Assembly (NCBI GenBank): GCA_947478865.1
Contig: CANJXF010000001.1
Coordinates: forward strand, 1 to 64,000
Direction of reading: 5' to 3'
Length of the DNA: 64,000 nt
Source: Verrucomicrobiales bacterium
Lineage (GTDB): Bacteria; Verrucomicrobiota; Verrucomicrobiia; Limisphaerales; CANJXF01
Under the pieces are notes generated by a model. That model was not told the origin of the DNA. It worked only from the letters and a program-made list of their open reading frames with translations, and did no database searches. Both the position numbers and the translations under genes were made by a program. Shown piece after piece: positions 17,733 to 25,337 of this stretch (position 1 is the stretch's first letter; each line of letters begins with the position of its first letter).

Positions 17733-17794
17733 GACAGGATTAAAAAAATTACAGAATTCCGTTCCCCAATTTTGTTAATTCCGTGGATTCTGTC
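17733..17794. repeat. imperfect inverted repeat between nuoH and nuoJ
   Basis: The left arm (17733-17758, beginning GACAGGATTAAAA) and the right arm (17768-17794, ending GGATTCTGTC) are roughly complementary around a GC-richer centre. Palindromes built from ACAGGATT / AATCCTGT words recur between genes in this kind of genome. No T-run follows. It may be a REP-type stability element inside the operon. Confidence 0.5.
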
Positions 17795-17800
17795 TAAAAC

Positions 17801-18400
17801 ATGAACGTGGCTTTCATTCTAATCGCAGGACTCACGCTCGGCAGCGCCATCGCCGCCATGAGCCTGCGCAATCTCGTCCATTGCGCGCTTTGCACTGTGA
17901 TTACTTTTGCCGGGCTCGCCGCGATGTATCTTCAGTTGAACGCGCAGTTCGTCGGCTTCGCGCAAATCTTGGTTTACGTCGGTGCCGTCGCGATCCTGAT
18001 CTTGTTCGCTGTTCTCCTGACGCGAAACAGTGAAAATCAACCGAACACGCTCCTTGCCTCGCCGTCGTGGATCATTGGAATTCTCGTGGCGATTTCTGTT
18101 TCAGGAACAATAATCTACGCCGTCGTCAAGAGCACGAGGCTCGCCCAAACCCTTCCGCCAGCCCCTGAGGCAACCGTGCAGAAAATTGGTGAGCAGTTAA
18201 TGACAAATTACGTGTTGCCGCTGGAAATCGTTGCCCTGTTACTTACCGCCGCAATGATCGGCGCCGTGATTATCGCCATGCGCGACAAAAATGAGAAAGA
18301 GGACAGCGGATCGAAGATGATAACTGGAAATGCGCGGGAACGAGTTTCCCAGCCATCCACTATCCACCATCCATCATCCTCCCAAAAAACAACTCGATGA
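17801..18400 (+). CDS. nuoJ: NADH-quinone oxidoreductase subunit J
   Basis: NuoJ (199 residues) is a five-helix membrane subunit. The conserved helix VYVGAVAILILFAVLL is present and the rest follows the family. The last 25 or so residues, rich in Ser, Pro and His, are encoded by a repetitive CCATCC-type sequence (18355-18385) and look like a chance extension. The gene overlaps nuoK by four bases (ATGA). Confidence 0.93.
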   Translation: MNVAFILIAGLTLGSAIAAMSLRNLVHCALCTVITFAGLAAMYLQLNAQFVGFAQILVYVGAVAILILFAVLLTRNSENQPNTLLASPSWIIGILVAISVSGTIIYAVVKSTRLAQTLPPAPEATVQKIGEQLMTNYVLPLEIVALLLTAAMIGAVIIAMRDKNEKEDSGSKMITGNARERVSQPSTIHHPSSSQKTTR

Positions 18401-18708
18401 CGCCGCTGCATCATTATTTAATTTTCTCCGCGCTGCTCTTCAGCATCGGACTGGCTGGCGCGCTGACCCGTCGCAATGCAATCCTCGTTCTTATTGGCGT
18501 CGAAATGATGCTCAATGCAGCGAACCTGAACTTCATCGCCTTTTGGCGTTACAGCGCCCATCCCGAAGCGCTCACCGGCGTGATGTTCGTCATTTTTTCC
18601 ATCGGCATCGCCGCCGCCGAAGCTGCCGTCGGACTCGCGTTGATCATCGCCATTTACCGCCATTACAAAACGACGAGTCTTGAGAAAGTGGATTCGCTCA
18701 AAGGCTAA
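18397..18708 (+). CDS. nuoK: NADH-quinone oxidoreductase subunit K
   Basis: NuoK (103 residues) has three membrane helices and lies between NuoJ and the antiporter-like subunits. The membrane glutamate in LIGVEMMLNAANLN and the second one in AAAEAAVGLALI are both present; these form part of the hydrophilic axis of the membrane arm. It is coupled to nuoJ by an ATGA overlap and followed by nuoL after three bases. Confidence 0.95.
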   Translation: MTPLHHYLIFSALLFSIGLAGALTRRNAILVLIGVEMMLNAANLNFIAFWRYSAHPEALTGVMFVIFSIGIAAAEAAVGLALIIAIYRHYKTTSLEKVDSLKG

Positions 18709-18711
18709 CGA

Positions 18712-20778
18712 ATGACTTGGATCGCAAAAAATCTTTGGCTGATTCCGGTGCTGCCGCTTGTGGCAGCGGGTTTGAGCGCCTTGCTGAAACAATCTCAGCG
18801 CCGCGCCGCCGCCTCGTTGGCGATTGGCTCATTAGCGATTTCATTCCTCCTCGCGTGCTGCGCTTTCGCGGCAACCTTGCACGCTCCGGTTCACGGTGAA
18901 GTTTTTCGCCAAACTCCAAGTTTCACCTGGCTGCAATTCGGCGAAAGCTCGTTGCGGCTCGGAACGGTGCTCGATCCGCTCACTGCAATCATGCTCGTGA
19001 TGGTGACATTCGTGGGACTTTTGATTTTCATCTACAGCACCGGCTACATGGCACATGACAAGAATTTTACGCGCTTCTTCTGTTTCCTCGCGCTTTTCGC
19101 CGCCGCGATGCTCGGAATCATCATCTCCAATAATTTGCTGCTGCTCTTCATCTCGTGGGAATTGGTCGGACTTGCGTCGTATCTGCTGATCGGCTTTTGG
19201 TATCACAAACCGAGCGCGGCAGCCGCAGCCAAGAAAGCGTTCATCACCACACGGATTGGCGACATGGGGTTTTTCATCGGAATCCTCTGGCTCTATTCGC
19301 AAACCGGCACACTGCTTTTCTACGATCACGGCAACGGCTGCCTCGAAGCGACGGCGCTAACGAAATTAGTTTCGACAACGACGCTCGGCGGCATGGCAGT
19401 CTCTACGGCCATCGCGCTTCTGATTTTCTGCGGCGCAATTGGAAAATCTGGCCAGGTGCCGCTGCACGTCTGGTTGCCCGACGCGATGGAAGGCCCGACT
19501 CCCGTCAGCGCACTGATCCACGCGGCAACGATGGTGGCAGCGGGAGTATTTCTCGTCGCTAGATGCTATCCCATTTTCGAGGTTTCTTCTATTGCGTCAC
19601 TGATCCGTTTTGGCATTCCTGCTCCTCCTCCGTCTCTTGCAATCCAAGTTGTCACCTGGATCGGCGCGATCACCGCCGTGTTCGCCGCGCTCATCGCCGT
19701 TGCGCAAACCGACATCAAACGCATTCTCGCCTACTCCACCGTTTCCCAACTCGGTTTCATGATGATCGGTCTTGGCGTTGGCGGCGTTGCCGTTGGAATG
19801 TTTCACCTGATCACACATGCTTTTTTCAAAGCGCTTTTATTTTTGGGTGCTGGCTCAGTCATTCACGGCTGTCACGAAGAACAAGACATCCGTCGCATGG
19901 GCGGCTTGAAGAAGTTTATGCCGTTGACGTTTGCAACTTATGCCATTGGCATGATGGCGCTGAGCGGTGTGCCACTGTTTTTCTCCGGCTTCTGGAGCAA
20001 AGACGAAATTCTCCATGCCGCGCATAATTGGTCGGTCTCGCAAATTCCATTTTATCTCGCGGCATTCGGCGCCCTGCTCACCGCATTCTACATGACGCGC
20101 CAGGTTTGCTACGTGTTCCTGGGACAAAACAAATCTCACCACAAACCGCACGAAAGCCCGCGGGTCATGACCGTGCCGCTGACAATTCTCGCCGCGTTTA
20201 CCATCCTGCTCGGCATCATCGGCACACCGGTCTGGCCGTGGTTCGAAACGTATTTGTCCGGCCATCACGCCACATTCGATTTCGCAAGACTGACCGAGAA
20301 AGAAACACTATCAACCATGCTCCTCTCGGTCGTCATCGTCGCTGTCGGGATCGGTTCCGCATGGGCGATCTATTCCAAGGTTTCGTTAAAGCCGGCCGAT
20401 GCCGCTGACCCGCTGGAGGCGATTCAGCCGCGCGTTTTCAATCTGCTCCGCAACAAATTCTTCATCGACGAACTTTACGCCGTCACCGTTTTACGCCTGA
20501 ACGCCGTGCTGACTCAATTCGCCGATTGGCTGGATCAAGCCGTCTGGGGCGGAATTGTCAAAGCGTTCTCGTCTTTAGCCATTGGCCTATCGTGGCTCAG
20601 CCGCACTGTTGACGAACAAGTCGTGAACCTCGGATTCAATCAAGGCTGCGAATCGGTCCGCGACTCCTCCAAAGCCGTTTCCAAAATCCAGGACGGCAAG
20701 ATCCAACATTATCTTCGCTACATCGGCATCGCGCTGGTGGTGCTCGCACTCGCTTTGATCTGGGGGTGCCGCTCATGA
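18712..20778 (+). CDS. nuoL: NADH-quinone oxidoreductase subunit L with extended lateral helix
   Basis: NuoL is the distal antiporter-like pump of complex I, and its long lateral helix braces the other pumps. At 688 residues it is longer than usual. The pump residues are present (Glu in FISWELVGLASY, Lys in AIGKSGQVPLHVWLPDAMEGP). The lateral-helix region runs from NKFFIDELY (581) to DGKIQHY (about 661-667). The gap between these motifs is some 25 residues longer than in ordinary NuoL as I know it. It also contains a repeat-like pair, LDQAVWGG (607) and VDEQVVNL (633), 26 residues apart. Such insertions are known from complexes with two NuoM subunits. The gene overlaps nuoM by four bases. Confidence 0.94.
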   Translation: MTWIAKNLWLIPVLPLVAAGLSALLKQSQRRAAASLAIGSLAISFLLACCAFAATLHAPVHGEVFRQTPSFTWLQFGESSLRLGTVLDPLTAIMLVMVTFVGLLIFIYSTGYMAHDKNFTRFFCFLALFAAAMLGIIISNNLLLLFISWELVGLASYLLIGFWYHKPSAAAAAKKAFITTRIGDMGFFIGILWLYSQTGTLLFYDHGNGCLEATALTKLVSTTTLGGMAVSTAIALLIFCGAIGKSGQVPLHVWLPDAMEGPTPVSALIHAATMVAAGVFLVARCYPIFEVSSIASLIRFGIPAPPPSLAIQVVTWIGAITAVFAALIAVAQTDIKRILAYSTVSQLGFMMIGLGVGGVAVGMFHLITHAFFKALLFLGAGSVIHGCHEEQDIRRMGGLKKFMPLTFATYAIGMMALSGVPLFFSGFWSKDEILHAAHNWSVSQIPFYLAAFGALLTAFYMTRQVCYVFLGQNKSHHKPHESPRVMTVPLTILAAFTILLGIIGTPVWPWFETYLSGHHATFDFARLTEKETLSTMLLSVVIVAVGIGSAWAIYSKVSLKPADAADPLEAIQPRVFNLLRNKFFIDELYAVTVLRLNAVLTQFADWLDQAVWGGIVKAFSSLAIGLSWLSRTVDEQVVNLGFNQGCESVRDSSKAVSKIQDGKIQHYLRYIGIALVVLALALIWGCRS

Positions 20779-22325
20779 GCGGACCATTCCTTATCTCGTT
20801 GCTAACCTTCACGCCGCTCCTCGGCGGGCTGGTTCTTCTCACGCTAAAAAGGGAAGAGCAAAAACTGGCGCGCATTTTTGCCATTATCTTCAGTCTGATT
20901 CCAGCCATCGGCGTTCTCGCGCTTTGGAGCAAATTTTCCAACGGCGAAGCCGGACTCCAATTCAGCGAACGTCATCCATGGATTCCGTCGCTCGGCATCG
21001 AATATTTCGTCGGCATCGATGGGCTCGGCCTTCTCATGATGCTGCTGACCACGATTGTGGTGCCGTTCGCGCTCTTCTCCACTTCGAAGGAAATTGCGAA
21101 CCCTAAAATTCACTTCGCGCTCTACCTATTTCTGCAGACCGGACTTTACGGAACATTCACGGCGCTGAATTTTTTCCATTGGTTCATCTTTTGGGAACTC
21201 AGCCTCGTCCCGGCATTTTTCCTGATCAAACTTTGGGGCGGACCGGAACGCACGCGTGCCGCATATCAATTTTTCGTTTACACATTGCTGGGCAGCGTCG
21301 CGATGCTGCTCGCGTTTCTGGCAATTTTCTCCGCAACCGGGGTGTTCGATTTCATCCAATTAGCCGACGCTGCGCGTTCCGGCGCACTCGCCGCCGCCGT
21401 CGAGAACAAGCTGACGCTCGGAAGTTTTTCGGCAGAACAAATTCTGTTTATCCTCTTTCTCGGCGTGCTGCTGGGATTCGCGGTGAAAGTTCCACTCTTT
21501 CCATTTCACACGTGGCTGCCCGCAACTTACGCCGAAGCGCCCAGCAGCGTCTCGATGACGCTGACCGGCGTGATGTCAAAAATGGGCGTGTATGGATTCC
21601 TGAGAATCCTGCTCCCGATTTTCCCTGAACAAATGCGCGCCGCGCTCACGCCTCTGCTCTGGCTTGCCGTCGCCACAATTGTTTTTTCCGCCTACGCCGC
21701 CTACGCGCAAAAAGATCTCAAACGCATCATCGCCTATTCCTCGATCAACCATCTCGGCTACTGCCTGCTCGGATTATTCGCCGTGATGAAATCCACCGAG
21801 GGCGATCTGCTCAGCGAGAAAGCTGCCGCGCTCAACGGCGTAATCCTGCAAATGTTCAACCACGGCATCACCGCCTCCGCGCTGTTTTGTTTCGTCGGAA
21901 TCCTGGAAAAACGCAGCGGCGGAATTCGCGGGCTGAATGACTTTGGCGGCCTGCGAAAAGTCGCCCCGGTGTTCTGCGGCCTGATGGGCATCTCCATTTT
22001 TTCGTCGCTCGGCTTGCCCGGCCTCAATGGGTTCGTCGGCGAATTCTTAATTTTCAAAGGCGTGTTCTCGCTCGCCAGTTGGGCCGCCGCGATTTCCACT
22101 CTCGGACTGCTCATCACCGCCATTTTTCTCCTGACCATATTGCAAAAAGTTTTCAGTGGGCCGGTCAACCAGAAGTGGGCTGGCCTCTCCGATTTGACGA
22201 AGACGGAACGTCTCACCGTCGCACCGGCGATCGCTTTAATGTTCCTCTTCGGCATCTTCCCGCAATTTTTGATCGGCATAATCAATCCGACCGTCGTGGC
22301 GATGTTGCAGCGATTGAATTTTTAA
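20775..22325 (+). CDS. nuoM1: NADH-quinone oxidoreductase subunit M, first copy
   Basis: This is the antiporter-like pump M (516 residues). All key polar residues are seen: Glu141 in FIFWELSLVP, Lys238 in GFAVKVPLFPFHTWLP, and Lys269 in TGVMSKMGVYG. The family stretches YAQKDLKRIIAYSSINHLGY and NHGITASALF are intact. The ATG at 20775, which overlaps the nuoL stop, is preferred over the GTG at 20766. The gene is followed after one base by a second, distinct nuoM, so the two form a tandem pair. Confidence 0.94.
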   Translation: MSGPFLISLLTFTPLLGGLVLLTLKREEQKLARIFAIIFSLIPAIGVLALWSKFSNGEAGLQFSERHPWIPSLGIEYFVGIDGLGLLMMLLTTIVVPFALFSTSKEIANPKIHFALYLFLQTGLYGTFTALNFFHWFIFWELSLVPAFFLIKLWGGPERTRAAYQFFVYTLLGSVAMLLAFLAIFSATGVFDFIQLADAARSGALAAAVENKLTLGSFSAEQILFILFLGVLLGFAVKVPLFPFHTWLPATYAEAPSSVSMTLTGVMSKMGVYGFLRILLPIFPEQMRAALTPLLWLAVATIVFSAYAAYAQKDLKRIIAYSSINHLGYCLLGLFAVMKSTEGDLLSEKAAALNGVILQMFNHGITASALFCFVGILEKRSGGIRGLNDFGGLRKVAPVFCGLMGISIFSSLGLPGLNGFVGEFLIFKGVFSLASWAAAISTLGLLITAIFLLTILQKVFSGPVNQKWAGLSDLTKTERLTVAPAIALMFLFGIFPQFLIGIINPTVVAMLQRLNF

Positions 22326-22326
22326 A

Positions 22327-23841
22327 ATGTTAGCCTGGACCATTTACATTTCATTTATTGGCGCGGCGGCGATGACGTTGCTGCCGGGTTCGCGTCCGCA
22401 AATGGCGCGAGTCACAGCCTTGCTGGCGGCGCTCGGTGGCCTTGCCATCGCGTTGCTCGGCATTCTTCAACACACGCCCGGTGGCGAAATTTCCACGATC
22501 ACGAAACTCGATTGGATTCCCACTCTCGGCATCACATTGCATTTCGCAGCGGACGGAATCAGCCTCGTGCTCGTCTTGCTGACCGGAATCGCGGCGGTCT
22601 GCGGGATTTTGTTTTCGTGGAACATCGAAGATCGCGCGAAAGAATTTTTCGCGTTTTACCTCGCGCTGATTGGCGGCGTTTACGGCGTGTTCCTTAGCTT
22701 CGATTTGTTTCTGCTCTTCGTATTTTACGAAATTGCGATCATCCCAAAATATTTCCTTATCGCGATCTGGGGCTCGACGAATCGCGAATACGGCGCGATG
22801 AAACTGGCGCTCTATTCGTTCATCGGCAGCGCCATGGTTTTGGTTGGCCTCATTGCAACGTATGTCGTGGCCGGGGCGCATACCTTTGATTTGCTCGAAC
22901 TCGCGAAATTTCCTTTTCCCAAAACATTCCAACACTGGGCATTCCCCCTCGTCTTCGTCGGCTTCGCCATTCTCGCCGGTCTCTGGCCGTTTCACACCTG
23001 GGCGCCAACCGGTCACGTCGCCGCGCCGACGGCCGCGTCCATGTTGCTCGCCGGGGTGGTGATGAAGCTTGGCGCCTACGGCGCGCTGCGCGTCGCCATG
23101 ACCCTTTTCCCGCTCGGCCTCGATGCGTGGCGCAATGTCATTGCCGCTCTCGCGGTGATCGGAATTATTTACGGCGCGCTCGTCGCGCTGGTGCAGAAAG
23201 ATTTCAAATTTGTCATCGGCTATTCCAGCGTGAGCCACATGGGATTTGTGTTGCTCGGCATGATGACGCTTTCGCAAATCGGCCTGAGTGGCGCGGTGCT
23301 GCAAATGTTTTCGCACGGAATCATCGCCGGACTTTTGTTCGCGGTCGTGGGCCGAATGGTTTACGAGCGGGCCCACACCCGCGAACTCGCCGCGCTCGAA
23401 GGAATGCATCTGAGCAAAGTAATGCCCTTTGCTGCCGTGACATTTGTCATCGCGTGCGTGGCCTCGATGGGGCTTCCCGGTTTCAGCGGCTTCGTCGCCG
23501 AGCTGCAAGTCATCGTCGGTGCATGGAAAACTTTTCCGGCACTGGCGATTGTCGCAGGGATTGGAATCGTAATCGGCGCCGCTTACACGTTGCGCGCGTT
23601 GATGAAATCATTCTTTGGCGACGCGACAGGGATAAGTTCCACATCGTACGATTTCAAAAATGAAAATGCGGATGCGTTGGAACACATTCCTGCCATCACC
23701 TTTCCCGAAAAACTTGGAGCGACCATTCTCATCGTGACCACTTTCGTCATCGGAATTTATCCGCAGCTGTTGCTGAATCTCATCATGCCGAGCTTCAATT
23801 CGCCGCTCATGCAGCCGCTTTGGAAAGGTGGCCAGCCGTGA
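22327..23841 (+). CDS. nuoM2: NADH-quinone oxidoreductase subunit M, second copy
   Basis: This second NuoM-type antiporter subunit (504 residues) differs clearly from its neighbour and is no recent duplicate. Glu135 (FVFYEIAIIPKYF) and Lys247 (LAGVVMKLGAYG) are kept. The TM7 lysine is replaced: the segment VGFAIL216AGLWPFHTWAP carries Leu where nuoM1 has Lys238. Family stretches VQKDFKFVIGYSSVSHMGF and FSHGIIAGLLF are present. With the extended NuoL, it is expected to sit as a fourth pump-like unit in the membrane arm. Whether it moves protons without the TM7 lysine is open. The stop overlaps the nuoN start (GTGA). Confidence 0.92.
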   Translation: MLAWTIYISFIGAAAMTLLPGSRPQMARVTALLAALGGLAIALLGILQHTPGGEISTITKLDWIPTLGITLHFAADGISLVLVLLTGIAAVCGILFSWNIEDRAKEFFAFYLALIGGVYGVFLSFDLFLLFVFYEIAIIPKYFLIAIWGSTNREYGAMKLALYSFIGSAMVLVGLIATYVVAGAHTFDLLELAKFPFPKTFQHWAFPLVFVGFAILAGLWPFHTWAPTGHVAAPTAASMLLAGVVMKLGAYGALRVAMTLFPLGLDAWRNVIAALAVIGIIYGALVALVQKDFKFVIGYSSVSHMGFVLLGMMTLSQIGLSGAVLQMFSHGIIAGLLFAVVGRMVYERAHTRELAALEGMHLSKVMPFAAVTFVIACVASMGLPGFSGFVAELQVIVGAWKTFPALAIVAGIGIVIGAAYTLRALMKSFFGDATGISSTSYDFKNENADALEHIPAITFPEKLGATILIVTTFVIGIYPQLLLNLIMPSFNSPLMQPLWKGGQP

Positions 23842-25331
23842 ATTTTAATTACGCCGAAATCGTTAAGCTGATCCTTCCCGAGACGATCGTCGTCATCACG
23901 GCGCTCGCCGCCCTGCTCTTTGACCTGGCGATGATGCGCGGGAAAACCGTTCACCAACGCTCCAGCAGGCTCGCCGCCCTGGCCGGGCTTGGGTCAGTTC
24001 TCGCAATTCTCTGCATCTGGCTCACGCCCAGTTATGGAAATCTCCTGAACGGCATGCTCGTGGTCGATCCGCTCACGCAATTCGTAAAACAAATTTTGCT
24101 CGGGCTCACCATCTTCACCGGAATCATTTCCATTCAAACGAAATTCACCCCGCACGTTGGTGAATATTTTGCGCTACTGTTACTCGCCACAGTTGGAATG
24201 ATGTTCCTGGTCAGCTCCGAAAATCTCCTGATGATTTTTGTCGCGCTGGAGCTGATCAGCCTTTCGCTCTATGTGATGGTCGCATTCAAAAAGGAAAGCA
24301 TTCAATCAGCCGAAGCGGCGCTAAAATATTTTCTCTTCGGCGGAATGTCGGCGGCGTTCACGCTCTTTGGATTGAGCCTCATCTACGGATTGAGCGGTGA
24401 AATCAAATTGAGCGCCATCGCCGCCACGATCGTTGGACAAGGCCCCGACCCGCTTTTTCTCCTCGCGCTGGTGATGACCTTGATTGGCTTCGGATTTAAA
24501 ATTGCAGCGGCTCCATTTCATTTGTGGGCGCCGGATGCATATCAAGGCGCACCCACACCGACCGCGTCGTTCATCGCGGCGGGATCAAAGGTGGCCAGCT
24601 TTTTCATTCTCGCCAAAATTGTCTGGATAGGCTTCAACGGCGCTGGCGGAAGCGGTGCGTGGCACGGCTTCGGTTCCGGCTGGATTCCCATTCTCGCGAC
24701 CATGGCCACGCTCTCGATGGTGCTGGGAAATCTCGCGGCCATCTCCCAAACCAGCGTGAAGCGCCTGCTGGCATATTCGGCGATTGCCCACGGCGGCTAC
24801 GCCTTAATCGCCGTCATCACGAATCATCGCGAAGCCGTGAGTTCGCTCCTTTATTACGTCGTAACTTACGCGATCACAGTTTTGGGAGCCTTCGCGGTGG
24901 TGACCGTCGTGGAACACAACACGAAGGGGGACAAGCTTTCTGATTTCGCCGGATTGAGCCGCCGCTCTCCGGTGCTCGCCGGGTGCATGATGATTTTCAT
25001 GCTGTCGCTCGCGGGCATTCCGCCGCTGGCTGGATTTTTTGGGAAATTTTACGTGTTCGCAGACGCATTACGCTACGGCGCAAAGGATCTCGGTTTGCTC
25101 TGGCTCGTCATTCTCGCCATCGGCACAAGTGCCATTTCGCTCTATTATTATTTGCAAGTGCTCAAACAAATTTACGTCGCGCCCTCGGTTGACGGCGGTT
25201 TGAAAATCGACACTGCTTTTCCGGTGCAAGCCGCCATTGTGGTATTGGCCGGTGCAGTTTTGCTCCTAGGCTGTCTGCCAAATCTGCTGGTTGGAAAATT
25301 GTTAGCCGTCCTTCAACGGACCGGAATGTAA
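23838..25331 (+). CDS. nuoN: NADH-quinone oxidoreductase subunit N
   Basis: NuoN (497 residues) is the antiporter-like subunit nearest the peripheral arm. The pump residues are in place: Glu in FVALELISLSLYVMVA and Lys in GFGFKIAAAPFHLWAPD. The family stretches SQTSVKRLLAYSAIAHGGY and AGIPPLAGFFGKFYVF follow. The GTG at 23838, overlapping the nuoM2 stop by four bases, fits the coupling seen across the operon; a TTG at 23820 is also in frame. It closes the nuo block, and no nuoE, nuoF or nuoG is found in the window. Confidence 0.94.
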   Translation: MNFNYAEIVKLILPETIVVITALAALLFDLAMMRGKTVHQRSSRLAALAGLGSVLAILCIWLTPSYGNLLNGMLVVDPLTQFVKQILLGLTIFTGIISIQTKFTPHVGEYFALLLLATVGMMFLVSSENLLMIFVALELISLSLYVMVAFKKESIQSAEAALKYFLFGGMSAAFTLFGLSLIYGLSGEIKLSAIAATIVGQGPDPLFLLALVMTLIGFGFKIAAAPFHLWAPDAYQGAPTPTASFIAAGSKVASFFILAKIVWIGFNGAGGSGAWHGFGSGWIPILATMATLSMVLGNLAAISQTSVKRLLAYSAIAHGGYALIAVITNHREAVSSLLYYVVTYAITVLGAFAVVTVVEHNTKGDKLSDFAGLSRRSPVLAGCMMIFMLSLAGIPPLAGFFGKFYVFADALRYGAKDLGLLWLVILAIGTSAISLYYYLQVLKQIYVAPSVDGGLKIDTAFPVQAAIVVLAGAVLLLGCLPNLLVGKLLAVLQRTGM

Positions 25332-25337
25332 CACTTC

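Noticed and set aside
22351-23508. 385-codon open frame on the - strand opposite nuoM2
   Set aside because: Same type of mirror frame, highly charged and without motifs; nuoM2 explains the DNA.
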